Source: Gottschalkiaceae bacterium SANA (GTDB taxonomy: Bacteria > Bacillota > Clostridia > Tissierellales > GPF-1). From it: a stretch of 64,000 bases of DNA. A program made the position numbers and the translations under genes. The notes beneath the pieces were generated by a model that worked only from the letters and a program-made list of their open reading frames with translations, made no database searches and was not told the DNA's origin. Every line of letters begins with the position of its first letter. Within the stretch, counting starts at the first letter, position 1. Shown here piece by piece: positions 24,970 through 35,085 of this stretch. The stretch spans positions 3,100,001-3,164,000 of the forward strand of contig AP028876.1 in the NCBI GenBank assembly GCA_036323355.1, given 5' to 3'.

Positions 24970-26660
24970 AGACTTTCCTCCAAGGCCAAAATCATTTCTT
25001 GTATTTCGTTCGCCACCTTCTTCATGCTCCCGGGTATAAACGGACTCTTCAGCCCAACTTCCTCAAGGGCCTCTGTAAAGGATCGGCGACCACTAATTTC
25101 GAGCAATTTCTCGTATGCTTGAAAGGCTCCCGCTTGGTCTTTTAGGCTCCACAAGAAAAATTGTAAAGCGCAAACCTGCGCCAAAACGTAATCGATGTAG
25201 TAAAACGGCCACTTATAAATATGTACCTGCCTTTGCCAGAAGCGACCTTGATCGTAAAATCCATCTTTTGTATACCGCCTCCAAGGCAAGAACTTTTCTT
25301 CCAATGCCTTCCAGGCACTTAACCGCTCCGCAGGCGTCCAATCCGGATTTTCGTAGATTTCATGTTGAAAAGCATCCACTGCTGTTCCATAGGGAATAAA
25401 GCTGAGAGCACGCTTTAAATGAAAATATTGATACTTCTTGACCCCTGTCTCACCAAATAGCGCTTCCATCCCCTCCCAAGAAAAGAACTCCATGGTCATG
25501 GAATGAATTTCAGCCAAATCTGAAGAGTTTTTTGTGTTCTCCACAAAGACTTCCTTGGAAACCAGGTAAGACTGATAGGCATGGCCACATTCATGGGCAA
25601 AGGTCTTCACGGCCCCTGCCGTTTCATTATAGGTTTCAAAGACAAAAGGCGCATGAAATAGAGGAACGAAATTCGAATATGCGCCCATAATTTTGCCCTT
25701 GCGAATGCCAAGATCATAAAACTCTTTGTCTCTCAATTCCTGATAAAAATCCTTGGTTGAGGGTGAAAGATTGGAAAAAAAGCTTTGAAAGGTATCCAAT
25801 AAAACGGGTATTCCCGCCTTTGGGCTTGGATTTCCTGTTAAAAAATCCGTGTTCTCATCAAAATTCATTAAAGATTGCAAGCCCAATCGTTTTTCTTGTG
25901 CTTTGAACAAGTCATAGACGACCGGGGTAAGAATTTCTTCCACCTCTCTGCGAAATACCGCCATATCCTCTGGCGTATAACTGGTTCTCCCCATGCGACC
26001 GTAGCCCACAGCTACAAAATTATCAAAGCCCAACTTGCTAGCAATTTGTTGTCTGACTTGCACCAAGTCATGAAAAAGGCAATCAAATTCCTTACTCTTT
26101 TTCTCATAAGCTGCTTCCATAACACCCGAGAAGATCCGTCTGGTCTCGCGGTCGTCATTCCCCGCAAGTTTCCCCAATTCCGCAATGGAATAGGTCTTCC
26201 CTGCCAATTGGCCCGTGATATTGGCTGTCATGGGGAAATACTTGCCAGACAAGGCATTCTCCTCTTCCAACAAATTTTGAATGCAAGGGTCAAAAGCCTC
26301 AGCATTCTTCTTTAGTCGATCCACCACAGCCGGGCTTAAGTATTCCCGAATTTCATCGACGTATAAACTCTTTAGAATCATTTGATTTCGTTCTTGAATC
26401 AAGCCTTCAAACTCAACCTTGGCCCTTTCAAAAAAGACTTCTTCTTGCTTATAGAAATCATCATTGGTATCCATGGTATGGCGGATTTCACTAATCACCG
26501 CCATGGATTCAAAATATCTTTGCTGTCCATCCAAGGACAAAAGTGCATAGTAGGCGTCTTCCACAGACTTTGCCTGGTTGAGTTTCTCCATGGCGATCTG
26601 CCAAGCATCGGATATTTCATTCATTTTTGGTCGTTGATAGGGAATCTGCGAAAACTTCAT
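24966..26660 (-). CDS. M3-family oligoendopeptidase
   Basis: A 564-residue zinc metallopeptidase of family M3 (PepF / thimet-like). The zinc-binding HExxH is 'FAHECGHAYQSYL', with the downstream glutamate in 'AEIHSMTMEFFSWEGME'. The length is typical. These enzymes cut imported oligopeptides of roughly 5-20 residues in the cytosol. It starts with ATGA overlap to the upstream amidohydrolase and ends with ATGA overlap to the downstream one, so three genes are tightly coupled. It completes the pathway from Opp import to free amino acids. Confidence 0.93.
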   Translation of the reverse strand: MKFSQIPYQRPKMNEISDAWQIAMEKLNQAKSVEDAYYALLSLDGQQRYFESMAVISEIRHTMDTNDDFYKQEEVFFERAKVEFEGLIQERNQMILKSLYVDEIREYLSPAVVDRLKKNAEAFDPCIQNLLEEENALSGKYFPMTANITGQLAGKTYSIAELGKLAGNDDRETRRIFSGVMEAAYEKKSKEFDCLFHDLVQVRQQIASKLGFDNFVAVGYGRMGRTSYTPEDMAVFRREVEEILTPVVYDLFKAQEKRLGLQSLMNFDENTDFLTGNPSPKAGIPVLLDTFQSFFSNLSPSTKDFYQELRDKEFYDLGIRKGKIMGAYSNFVPLFHAPFVFETYNETAGAVKTFAHECGHAYQSYLVSKEVFVENTKNSSDLAEIHSMTMEFFSWEGMEALFGETGVKKYQYFHLKRALSFIPYGTAVDAFQHEIYENPDWTPAERLSAWKALEEKFLPWRRYTKDGFYDQGRFWQRQVHIYKWPFYYIDYVLAQVCALQFFLWSLKDQAGAFQAYEKLLEISGRRSFTEALEEVGLKSPFIPGSMKKVANEIQEMILALEESL

Positions 26661-27844
26661 ATCCTCACGCCTTTGTAATAGATTTCTTTTTCTTCCACAA
26701 CCGACTCAATCGATTGCAAGGGGTTACCGGCAAAAACAAGAAAACTGGCTTCCATGCCTGGTGCCAATTGGCCTAAATGATCGTCAATGCCCAATAATTT
26801 AGCACTGTTGACCGTTGCACAGGTTAGGGCCTCAATCGGTTTAAATCCTGCTTTTCTCACCATCAGCACCAATTCATAAGCAACATTTTCATAGGTGTTG
26901 AAGGGGGTGCCTGCATCGGTGCCAAAGGCAACCATAACACCCTTTTTATGGGCGGTAATCACTGCCTTTCGATGCCTTTGCAGCACCTCTTTACTCTTGG
27001 CATGGTCTGGATTATTTGGCTCCGCTTTTAATCCTTCGTTCACCGCATAATAGGGTGCCGACAAGGTTGGTACCAGGGCAATGCCCTTTTCCGCCATGAT
27101 TTCCATCAAATCTTCCGTAAGAAAAACCCCGTGTTCAATGGAATCCACCCCGGCTTCCACACACCTTCGTATGGCCGTATTGCCGTGGGTGTGGACTGCC
27201 ACCTTTCTGCCCAGGGCATGGGCCGCATCGGTCGCCGCCTGAATCTCATCCAGGGTCAACTCTGCGGGTGCCGGTTCCGGTCCCGGTGAGTTGACCCCCC
27301 CAGACACCATGATTTTTACACAATCCGCACCGTTTTTTATAACTTGACGCGCTGCCTTTTTCATAGCAAGAGGACCATCCGCTTCAATTGATATTGTAAA
27401 TCCATGACCGCCAGTTGCGCAAAGGGCCTGGCCGGATGCCACAATCTTGGGTCCCATAATAAGGCCTGCTTCAATGGCGTCTCTTACACCCAAAGCATAT
27501 CCATGGGTCGAACCCAAATCCCGTATGGCGACAACCCCTGCTTTTAGCATGGCTTCAGCATTTTTCCCCGAACGAATCAAGGTCTCGGCAAGCCTTGCTG
27601 GCGACTCAAAATCTACACCATTTCCCAAATCGTCTTTTCCCTTAACGATATGGCAGTGGGCGTCAATCCAGCCCGGTGTCACCAGTTCTCCCTTGAGATC
27701 AATGGGGTCCGTCGATGTTAAAATCTCCTCGGGCGGATTGCCCGCCCCAATGGCCTGAATGACACCATCTTCCACTTGCATATAAAAAGGAGAGAGAATT
27801 TCTGTCCCTGTAAAACACTGTTTTCCAATATATGTCTGTTTCAT
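26657..27844 (-). CDS. Metal-dependent amidohydrolase, Xaa-Pro dipeptidase-like
   Basis: A 395-residue amidohydrolase. It shows 'VTPGWIDAHCHIVKG' (first metal pair), the metal-bridging Lys in 'GADCVKIMVSGGV', His in 'VAVHTHGNTAI' and 'DSIEHGVFL', and the catalytic Asp in 'VAFGTDAGTPFNTYE'. This set matches the Sgx9260/prolidase-like amidohydrolases that cut carboxypeptidase-like substrates such as Xaa-Pro dipeptides. ATG 27844 is preferred (GTGAGGAAAAAG upstream) over one seven codons earlier that overlaps the aminopeptidase gene. It differs clearly from the second amidohydrolase at 23815, so it is probably not a recent copy and has a different specificity. Confidence 0.88.
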   Translation of the reverse strand: MKQTYIGKQCFTGTEILSPFYMQVEDGVIQAIGAGNPPEEILTSTDPIDLKGELVTPGWIDAHCHIVKGKDDLGNGVDFESPARLAETLIRSGKNAEAMLKAGVVAIRDLGSTHGYALGVRDAIEAGLIMGPKIVASGQALCATGGHGFTISIEADGPLAMKKAARQVIKNGADCVKIMVSGGVNSPGPEPAPAELTLDEIQAATDAAHALGRKVAVHTHGNTAIRRCVEAGVDSIEHGVFLTEDLMEIMAEKGIALVPTLSAPYYAVNEGLKAEPNNPDHAKSKEVLQRHRKAVITAHKKGVMVAFGTDAGTPFNTYENVAYELVLMVRKAGFKPIEALTCATVNSAKLLGIDDHLGQLAPGMEASFLVFAGNPLQSIESVVEEKEIYYKGVRI

Positions 27845-27852
27845 CTTTTTCC

Positions 27853-29691
27853 TCACTTTTCCCAATCCAATGGCAGGTTCAAGGGTTCGGTTCCGACTAA
27901 TACAAAGCGACCATTTTGAATAATGGAAATTTCTTTGCCCGACTCTGTGACACCCGTCACCGCTTTAATCTCATTATAGGGCAAGGTAATGTCGATATGA
28001 CGATTGAAATACACCCCGTCACCCTGGTCTAACCGACAGGCGGTATGCTCATTTTCTCTTGCAACCATTTCCTTGTTGTCATAGAGGTTGTAAATTTCGG
28101 CATCCTCTCCCCTTGCAAAACAAGGATCGCCAATGGCGATATGGGGCCCCATCTTCTCTACCAATAAGATCGGCAATTTTTCAAGCAAATTATGCTTTTT
28201 GGCAACGGCAAAGGCGCGGGTATTGCTGCCAATGGCAAACTCACCCATGGTCAGGGTCTCATTTCCCCCCAGCAAATGTTGGCGCACATAGGCGCGATCC
28301 CTTTCTTCCTCACCCGTATTGCCACATCCATAACTGACAATGCGACCGTCTTTGAATTTCAGAATCAGATTCTTGTAGCCCACCTTTCGAAGATAGGTTT
28401 CCTTCACATGATAAACACCAGTAGTTCCCACTAGCTGGGGTGTTGTAAACAGTTCCCCATAAGGAATATTCAAGTCACCACCACAATTCAAAAAATTCGT
28501 CTGTTGATTGGGTTGGTCCAATGGTTTAAGCGAAACGGTTAAATCTGTAAGATTGCCGTTTTGCCCTTTTATGCGCACTTTCCTGCAGGTGTCTAGAACA
28601 TCGATTATTCGCTGTTGAATCCGTTCAAAGGGTTCTGATTCCTCGATATTCAAATCATAAAAATCTTCGAAAACAGCTTTAAAATTTTCTCCAATCCAAA
28701 TATTTGGGAAGGTAACCTTGCAAAAAGACAACTCAGAAGGTTTCAAATATTTGCCTTCCGCACGGCGTCTCAATCGCGCACGTGCCTCCATCCACTCCAA
28801 CTCCTGCTTGCTTGGCCGATAGGCCTTTTCCCCAGGAATGGCAAGCCCGGCCTCTTCACCAAATTGCCCGATTCCAATCATCCCACAGGTATCATCCAAA
28901 GGCTCGGCATATTGGTCCATGATTCTTTGGTAATTATTTATAAATAAATTCTGCGCCTCTTCATCGAAGAAGACTGCTTCATCCTGGGCGTGGTCCGTGG
29001 CCCACTGGCCAATGTCCCCCATGGACTGGGGGGCCGTAACAACGGGGGTCAAGCCTTTCGCTTTTAATGCTTTTACGGTTTCAATCGCTAGTGCCTCTTG
29101 CCCAATCTGATAATAAAAACGAACCCGACGTCGATTTCGTCGATCTCTGCTTTGACTGATAAATCCATGCATAAAACCCCCTGCAATCCGTTCCCCCATC
29201 TTCCGCAATTTCTGGGGATCATAGGCGAAAAGGAATTCAGCTAATTTCCGTTCTTCCTTGGTGACAGGTCCTTCATACCGGCTTAGGTATTCAAGATCGG
29301 CTGTCGCTGCCATCAAGATTTTTTCATAGGGATTGTCGTTTCCAATTTTTGTTAATCTTTCCATCTCCGCATGGATCTGATGAAGTAAACTCCGCTTTTG
29401 ATAGCCGATCAATTGTTGGCGCAGTTCTTCTTCCGTCAGCCCTTCGGATTGTCGACCTGCAAGGGCAGTTAATAACCAGCCTTGATCGATGAGCAAATTC
29501 TCTTGATTTTCAAGTCTTTGAAACCCTGTTTTCAAAAGAAAAGCGCCCAAAACACCCTCCATGGAAGTCACTTTAGACCAGTCTATCATGGTTTCCGGGA
29601 ATTTATTCCCCTTACATCTATGAATATAGCCGAAATTCCAAATGGATTCTCCCATCTGTAGAATTTCATTAAAAATCTGCTTGTTTTTCAT
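27853..29691 (-). CDS. M29-type aminopeptidase
   Basis: A 612-residue protein whose C-terminal two thirds match the M29 (thermophilic aminopeptidase, AmpS/PepS-like) family. It has 'GGDLNIPYGELFTTPQLVGT' with the metal-binding Glu, 'YGCGNTGEEERDRAYV', 'MGEFAIGSN', and 'HIAIGDPCF' with a metal His. M29 enzymes are cobalt- or zinc-dependent cytosolic aminopeptidases. It is longer than the usual about 410 residues: the first 190 residues are an added, mostly helical domain of unknown role. GTGAGGG precedes the ATG. It lies between the MATE gene and the amidohydrolase, 12 bases from the former. Confidence 0.85.
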   Translation of the reverse strand: MKNKQIFNEILQMGESIWNFGYIHRCKGNKFPETMIDWSKVTSMEGVLGAFLLKTGFQRLENQENLLIDQGWLLTALAGRQSEGLTEEELRQQLIGYQKRSLLHQIHAEMERLTKIGNDNPYEKILMAATADLEYLSRYEGPVTKEERKLAEFLFAYDPQKLRKMGERIAGGFMHGFISQSRDRRNRRRVRFYYQIGQEALAIETVKALKAKGLTPVVTAPQSMGDIGQWATDHAQDEAVFFDEEAQNLFINNYQRIMDQYAEPLDDTCGMIGIGQFGEEAGLAIPGEKAYRPSKQELEWMEARARLRRRAEGKYLKPSELSFCKVTFPNIWIGENFKAVFEDFYDLNIEESEPFERIQQRIIDVLDTCRKVRIKGQNGNLTDLTVSLKPLDQPNQQTNFLNCGGDLNIPYGELFTTPQLVGTTGVYHVKETYLRKVGYKNLILKFKDGRIVSYGCGNTGEEERDRAYVRQHLLGGNETLTMGEFAIGSNTRAFAVAKKHNLLEKLPILLVEKMGPHIAIGDPCFARGEDAEIYNLYDNKEMVARENEHTACRLDQGDGVYFNRHIDITLPYNEIKAVTGVTESGKEISIIQNGRFVLVGTEPLNLPLDWEK

Positions 29692-29703
29692 TTTGAAGAT
29701 CCC

Positions 29704-31023
29704 TCACTTTGTTAAAGGATGTCGTTTGCTGTAAACCATGGTGAGCAAGAATGCAATGGTCCAGCCAATGGGAATGGCCGCCCAGATTCCGCTGACACCC
29801 ATGTGTTGAGACAAGCCTGCCGCCACCAGCACACGTAGAATAATATTTCCAAAAATCATAATCCACATGGGTGTTAAGGTGTTTCCCGTTCCCTTCATGA
29901 CCCCATGCATAATGGTATAGGTGGAAGCAAAGAAATAACCCGCGCTGACATAGCGCAAATACTCCGTTGCCATAGCGACCACATCCGCATCTTCAATAAA
30001 TCGACCCGCGATGGATGCGCCAAAAAACCAAATCAAAATCATTAAACTAGCACTGAAAGCCAAACCAAGACGAATGGCGAATTTTTCACCTCGAATCACC
30101 CGCTTCCACTTTCCAGCCCCCACATTTTGACCCGTGAAAGTCGTCATTGCCAGCCCAAAGTTAACAATGGGAATGCTAGCCAAAGAGTCTAGTCGCATAC
30201 CCAGTGCATATGCTGCCGCTGCAGCACCGCCGAATCCATTGACCATTCCCTGAATGACCATGCGACCAGCACTGACAGACCCTTGTAATATAGCCGTGGG
30301 AATCGCCAATCGAATCCCTTCCCTAAGCACCCTGCCCGACCATTTTAAATGGAGGGGATGATAGCGCATTTGGGGCAATCGATGATTGGTGTAGATGACA
30401 CAAGCAAGGAAGGCAAACCCTTGAGCAAGTATTGTCGCCCATGCTGCTCCCGCAGTTCCCCACCAAAATACCAAAACAAAAATCAAATCCAAAACAATGT
30501 TAATCCCTGCTGAAATTCCCAAAAAGATCAAAGGAACCAAGGAATTTCCAGTGGCTCTAATCATGCCATTTAGCGTATGATAACCAGCCAAACCAAAGAG
30601 ACCGATAAAAATAATTTGCAGGTAACTTGTTGCATCAGCTAATACGGATGTTGGCGTTTTGAGTAAAATCAAAAGGGCTTCTGTCGACAAATACCCCGCA
30701 ATTGAAAGTACAATTGAGGCGCCAAGTATCCCCGTTAAAAGCGTATCTGTAATCAGTCGAAGCTCTTGAGTATCCTTTTTACCAATAGCCTGTGCTAACA
30801 AAATTTCCGTGCCCGATCCCAAACCAATCAGAATGGCTGCAATAAGAGTCATCACTGGAAAACTGATGCCCACAGCCGCCAAACCCGGTACACCAATGGC
30901 GTTGCCAACAATCCAGGCATCCACGGTGTTAAAACCTTGCTGAATCAAGGCGCCAACAAAAATCGGCATGCTAAATCTAAGGATTTGCTTGCCTTCATGT
31001 CCTTGAGTTAAATCGATCTGCAT
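29704..31023 (-). CDS. MATE-family efflux transporter in the peptide operon
   Basis: A 439-residue membrane protein with about 12 hydrophobic segments and MATE family features. 'ILRFSMPIFVGALIQQGFNTVDAWIVG' lies at the start, and the repeat at the middle ('FAIRLGLAFSASLMILIWFFGAS') shows the two-fold architecture. MATE pumps export cations, drugs or metabolites using Na+ or H+ gradients. It begins at ATG 31023 after GGAG. Within a peptide-degradation operon it may export a peptide breakdown product; that is inference. A 9-bp hairpin lies just upstream (31060-31081). Confidence 0.85.
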   Translation of the reverse strand: MQIDLTQGHEGKQILRFSMPIFVGALIQQGFNTVDAWIVGNAIGVPGLAAVGISFPVMTLIAAILIGLGSGTEILLAQAIGKKDTQELRLITDTLLTGILGASIVLSIAGYLSTEALLILLKTPTSVLADATSYLQIIFIGLFGLAGYHTLNGMIRATGNSLVPLIFLGISAGINIVLDLIFVLVFWWGTAGAAWATILAQGFAFLACVIYTNHRLPQMRYHPLHLKWSGRVLREGIRLAIPTAILQGSVSAGRMVIQGMVNGFGGAAAAAYALGMRLDSLASIPIVNFGLAMTTFTGQNVGAGKWKRVIRGEKFAIRLGLAFSASLMILIWFFGASIAGRFIEDADVVAMATEYLRYVSAGYFFASTYTIMHGVMKGTGNTLTPMWIMIFGNIILRVLVAAGLSQHMGVSGIWAAIPIGWTIAFLLTMVYSKRHPLTK

Positions 31024-31059
31024 GGGCGTCTCCAATCCGACTGAATGGGTAGAAGCACA

Positions 31060-31081
31060 GGCGAAGAATTTCTTCTTCGCC
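31060..31081 (-). other. Intercistronic hairpin between the binding protein and MATE genes
   Basis: A perfect 9-bp stem GGCGAAGAA/TTCTTCGCC with a TTTC loop lies between the stop of the peptide-binding protein gene and the MATE start. There is no T-run. Hairpins at this place in Opp operons commonly stabilise the abundant binding-protein mRNA or partly reduce read-through; here that is inference. Confidence 0.55.
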
Positions 31082-31094
31082 CAGCCTCAACAAC

Positions 31095-32774
31095 TTATTT
31101 AATGACTACAGAATTGAAATCATATTGTACGGCCAATGGATGCTTAACAAAACCGCTTACTTTTTCTGCAGTTACAGAGTTAGCAACGCCAAAGTTTTGC
31201 GGAATAAATACGAATTGATCCAAAACGTATTTTTCTGCTTCCATCAAGTATTGAATTCTTTCATTTCCAACAGCTTCAAATGATTTTTCCATTAAATCAA
31301 TATATACTTGGTCGTCCCATTTGCCTTCATGATAAATAAAGTCGATCATGTATGCAGGGTCCGGTGTGCCGGCTGTACGTCCGCCGCCTACCACTGAATG
31401 GAAACTTCCATCCATTAATTTTGGAATCAACATCTTCACTTGCATTGGTGTTACAATCAAATTCAAATCTAAGTTTTTCGCCCACATTTGCTGAATGGCT
31501 TGCGCATTCTTTTTTGATCCCGGGCTATCTACACACAATACTTCCAAGAAATCTTCCATGTCTTCTTTGGTCTTGCCCATTTCAGCCAAACCTTCTGCCA
31601 ATAATGCTTGTGCTTTTTCAACGGCTTTTGGGTCGTTGCCCATGTCAAATACCAAGTCACCTGCTTGTGCGCGGAAGTCTCCACCATCTAATCCGCGGAT
31701 TCCCGGTGGCATCATGCCGTATGCTGGAAGGTCGCCGTTGCCCAAAATTTGCTCTACATATGCCTTGCGGTCAAATGTTAAAGAAAGTGCCTCACGAATT
31801 TTGATATTGTTGAAGTAGTCAATGTTTGGATTGAACTCAATAAAGCTAACGCGTACTTGCGATCGTGTTTCATAGCCTGGATCGTCTTTGTACATGGAGA
31901 TAAAATCTTTATTGATTTCCATAAAGTCCAAATCGCCTACAGCATACATGCCCGCAACCGTATTGGTGTCAAGAATTAATGTAATATTAACGGTTTCCAA
32001 GCTTACATTTTCAGCGTTCCAATAGTTCTCATTTTTCTCAAGAACGATTTTCGCATCATGTTGCCATTCAACAATCTTAAATGCACCTGATGATACAATA
32101 CGCTCTGGTTCTGTTCCGTACAAGTCACCAAATTCTTGACCTGCTGCCTGTTGGATCGGCGCGAAACCAGGTTGTACCAGTTCACTTACAAAGTAATCCT
32201 TTGGTTTTTCAAGCGTAAACTCTACTGTAAACTCATCCAATGCTTTAACGCCTAATTCAGCAACTGCCATTTCACCCGATACAATCTTTTCTGCGTTCTT
32301 GATTGAATAATAATCGAAGGCTTTCTCTGAACCAAAAGCAGGGTCAACGACGCGCTTGAAGCTGTATTCTACGTCATTTGCTGTGATTGGCGTTCCATCT
32401 TGCCACTTGGCATCTTTGCGAAGAGTTACGGTAAAGACAGTTGCATCCGCACTCATTTCATAGTCTGTTGCCAAACCAGGAACATAACCATCTGCATTTT
32501 CTGCAATACGGAACAAAGGCTCCTGCAATGCATAAAGGATGCTGGTTGCATGGTCATCGCGGAATTGGAACGGATCCAAAATTTGCGGTTCCTGCGGGAT
32601 ATTAATGTTGAACACTTGCTCTACTGCCGGTGCTGCCGGCTCTTCCGTTGTAGCCGGCTCTTCTGTTGTTGCCGGTTCTTCCGTTGCTGCCGGTTCCGTA
32701 CTTGCGCAACCTGCTAGAAGGGTTGTCATCATTACGAGTAATACGATCCATAAAACAACTCTGTTCTTCTTCAT
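31095..32774 (-). CDS. oppA: Oligopeptide ABC transporter substrate-binding lipoprotein
   Basis: A 559-residue lipoprotein of solute-binding family 5 (OppA/DppA). Signal peptide KNRVVLWIVLLVMMTTLLAGC with lipobox is followed by a flexible linker of tandem 'ATTEEP' repeats. The mature domain opens with 'EPQILDPFQFRDDHAT' and carries 'DATVFTVTLRKDAKWQDGTP', the family signature region. It binds peptides outside the membrane and delivers them to OppBC. The ATG at 32774 follows GAGGGAGAAACGA. It is placed after oppF in the operon, unlike the common oppA-first order. A gap of about 210 bases before it, with no visible terminator, may carry an internal promoter. Confidence 0.92.
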   Translation of the reverse strand: MKKNRVVLWIVLLVMMTTLLAGCASTEPAATEEPATTEEPATTEEPAAPAVEQVFNINIPQEPQILDPFQFRDDHATSILYALQEPLFRIAENADGYVPGLATDYEMSADATVFTVTLRKDAKWQDGTPITANDVEYSFKRVVDPAFGSEKAFDYYSIKNAEKIVSGEMAVAELGVKALDEFTVEFTLEKPKDYFVSELVQPGFAPIQQAAGQEFGDLYGTEPERIVSSGAFKIVEWQHDAKIVLEKNENYWNAENVSLETVNITLILDTNTVAGMYAVGDLDFMEINKDFISMYKDDPGYETRSQVRVSFIEFNPNIDYFNNIKIREALSLTFDRKAYVEQILGNGDLPAYGMMPPGIRGLDGGDFRAQAGDLVFDMGNDPKAVEKAQALLAEGLAEMGKTKEDMEDFLEVLCVDSPGSKKNAQAIQQMWAKNLDLNLIVTPMQVKMLIPKLMDGSFHSVVGGGRTAGTPDPAYMIDFIYHEGKWDDQVYIDLMEKSFEAVGNERIQYLMEAEKYVLDQFVFIPQNFGVANSVTAEKVSGFVKHPLAVQYDFNSVVIK

Positions 32775-32986
32775 TCGTTTCTCCCTCTTTCTTTTTTTGG
32801 CATTGTTCATCTCTGGCTACATGTTTTTCGATTTCACCCTAAATCGAAATTATTGAACACACTTGCTCAATCAACATTTTATCCTCAGATATGAAACTTT
32901 TCCTTTTCTACAAAATGACAAACAACAAAACATCTCATTTACCGTTTCTTTACTTCTTAAATGGAAACAACTGCTAATAGCCCTTC

Positions 32987-33979
32987 TTATTTCTCTTCCT
33001 CCGTGATAAAGGTTTTTCCCTTTCCTACAAAGTGACAAGCGACATAACGCCCCTCCTCAACTTCATTTAATCCCGGCTCTGTCTTTCGACAAATATCTTG
33101 CGCATATGGACAACGAGGTGCAAATTTGCATCCAGGCGGCATATTAATGGGGCTTGGTATATCTCCCTTCAAGAGAATTTGTTTTCTTGCCCGTTCTTTT
33201 TTTGGATTATTCACCGGTGCAGCCGAAAACAAGGCTTGTGTATAGGGATGTTTAGGGGATTGACTGACATCCTTTGCGTCCCCAAATTCAACAATACAAC
33301 CTAAATACATAACCGCAATTCGATCCGAGATATATCGCACCATAGATAAATCATGGGCAATAAATAAGTAAGTTAAATTTCGTTCCTTTTGCAGGTCAAT
33401 CAAGAGATTCATAATCTGGGCCTGAATGGATACGTCTAAGGCTGAAATTGGTTCATCACAGATAATGAATTCCGGATTCATACTCAAGGCCCTTGCAATC
33501 CCGATTCGTTGCCTTTGTCCCCCAGAAAACTCATGGGGAAATCGGCTGGCATGCTCCTCGTTGAGGCCGACCAATTCCAATAACTCGATGATCTTTGCCT
33601 TTCTTTCAGCACCCGAGTACTTCTTCCTCATGTCCCACCCCTCTGCGATAATATCACCGACGGTCATGCGGGGATTCAAAGATGCGTAGGGATCCTGAAA
33701 AATCATTTGAATCTCATTGCAAATCTCTCGTTTCTGATTTCGAGTCATGGTGGATGAATCTTGGCCTTTAAATTCAATTTTTCCAGCCGTTGGCTCATAA
33801 ATCCTCATCAAGGTTCTACCCAAGGTGCTTTTTCCACAGCCTGACTCGCCCACAAGCCCCAAAGTTTCACCCTTTCTGATTTCAAAGGTAACGCCGTCAA
33901 CCGCTTTCAAGGTTTTCTTTCTTCCCAAGTAAAAGAACTTTTTCAAATCTTCTACGCGAAGGATCGTCTCTGTACTCAT
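32987..33979 (-). CDS. oppF: Oligopeptide ABC transporter ATP-binding protein
   Basis: A 330-residue ATPase. It has Walker [16 protein letters not shown] (about residues 41-55), signature FSGGQRQRIGIARALS, Walker B FIICDEPISALD, the H-loop in 'LFIAHDLSM', and the Opp-type C-terminal cysteine cluster 'PPGCKFAPRCPYAQDIC'. It pairs with OppD to power peptide import. Its start overlaps the OppD stop (ATGA). Confidence 0.94.
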   Translation of the reverse strand: MSTETILRVEDLKKFFYLGRKKTLKAVDGVTFEIRKGETLGLVGESGCGKSTLGRTLMRIYEPTAGKIEFKGQDSSTMTRNQKREICNEIQMIFQDPYASLNPRMTVGDIIAEGWDMRKKYSGAERKAKIIELLELVGLNEEHASRFPHEFSGGQRQRIGIARALSMNPEFIICDEPISALDVSIQAQIMNLLIDLQKERNLTYLFIAHDLSMVRYISDRIAVMYLGCIVEFGDAKDVSQSPKHPYTQALFSAAPVNNPKKERARKQILLKGDIPSPINMPPGCKFAPRCPYAQDICRKTEPGLNEVEEGRYVACHFVGKGKTFITEEEK

Positions 33980-35073
33980 GATCGTGCCTCCTTCGTCTCT
34001 TGCACCTTCCCATGGGAAGGCGCCGGCCTTGCAGGCTCTTCTTTGTTGAGCCGTACCGACTCTTTAGAAAACGGATTGATAACCTGTGGCGCCTGTTTAT
34101 GGTAGAGCCAGCATGAAACGCGATGCGTCTCTGAAAGCTGAGTATTGTCTGGTGTCATGGTATGACAAGCCTTCATGGCCTTTGAACAGCGGGCTGCAAA
34201 TGGACAGCCTTTTGGCGGATCAAAGAGATCTGGTGGTGTACCCTTGATGCTCACTAAGCGCTCACGTACATCGGCATCCAAATCCGGTACTGATTTTAGA
34301 AGTCCCCATGTATAAGGATGGGCCGGACTTTCGAAGATTTCATCGGCTGTGCCATACTCAATCACCTTGCCCGCATACATCACTGCGATGTTGGTTGCAA
34401 TATTGGCAACAACACCCAAATCATGGGTAATCATAATAATCGTGGTTTCATATTCTTTTTGAATTTGCTTCATTAAATCTAATATCCGTGCCTGGGTTGT
34501 TACATCCAGTGCTGTTGTCGGCTCATCGGCAATTAAAAGTTTGGGATTAACCGCCATGGCTAAAGCAATCATGGCCCGTTGGCGCATGCCGCCAGAAAAT
34601 TCATGAGGATATTGGTCATATCGTTCTTCTGGACTTGGTAATTTCACCATTCTCAGCATTTCAATGGACCTCTTTTTTGCTTGAGCCTTAGAAATTTTTT
34701 CTGCCTTTAAAATCCCTTCCTGAATCTGCTTGCCCACTTTCATGGTTGGATTTAAGCTGGTCATGGGATCTTGAAAAATCATACGAATCTCGCTCGCCCT
34801 CACCTTGGCAATCTCTTTGGTGCCTAGGCTTGCCAGATCAACCCCATCAAAAAGTATTTTCCCACTCTTTAACTCACCCGCTGGATAAATGGGATTAAGT
34901 TGAATAATTGATTTGGCTGTAACCGACTTTCCACATCCGGACTCCCCAACAATGCCCAAGGTTTCCCCCTTCTTAATGGAGAAATCCACTCCGCGCACGG
35001 CCTGCACTTCTCCCGCGTAGGTATGAAAGGAGAATGCCATATTTTCTACTTGCAATAATGTCTCGTTACTCAT
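33976..35073 (-). CDS. oppD: Oligopeptide ABC transporter ATP-binding protein
   Basis: A 365-residue ATPase. It has Walker [17 protein letters not shown], signature [16 protein letters not shown], Walker [15 protein letters not shown] and the C-terminal cysteine cluster '[17 protein letters not shown]', which can hold an iron-sulphur site in this family. The last about 35 residues form a charged, Pro-rich extension ([13 protein letters not shown]) not needed for the fold. AAGGAGG precedes the ATG. Confidence 0.94.
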   Translation of the reverse strand: MSNETLLQVENMAFSFHTYAGEVQAVRGVDFSIKKGETLGIVGESGCGKSVTAKSIIQLNPIYPAGELKSGKILFDGVDLASLGTKEIAKVRASEIRMIFQDPMTSLNPTMKVGKQIQEGILKAEKISKAQAKKRSIEMLRMVKLPSPEERYDQYPHEFSGGMRQRAMIALAMAVNPKLLIADEPTTALDVTTQARILDLMKQIQKEYETTIIMITHDLGVVANIATNIAVMYAGKVIEYGTADEIFESPAHPYTWGLLKSVPDLDADVRERLVSIKGTPPDLFDPPKGCPFAARCSKAMKACHTMTPDNTQLSETHRVSCWLYHKQAPQVINPFSKESVRLNKEEPARPAPSHGKVQETKEARS

Positions 35074-35085
35074 TCTGACTCCTCC

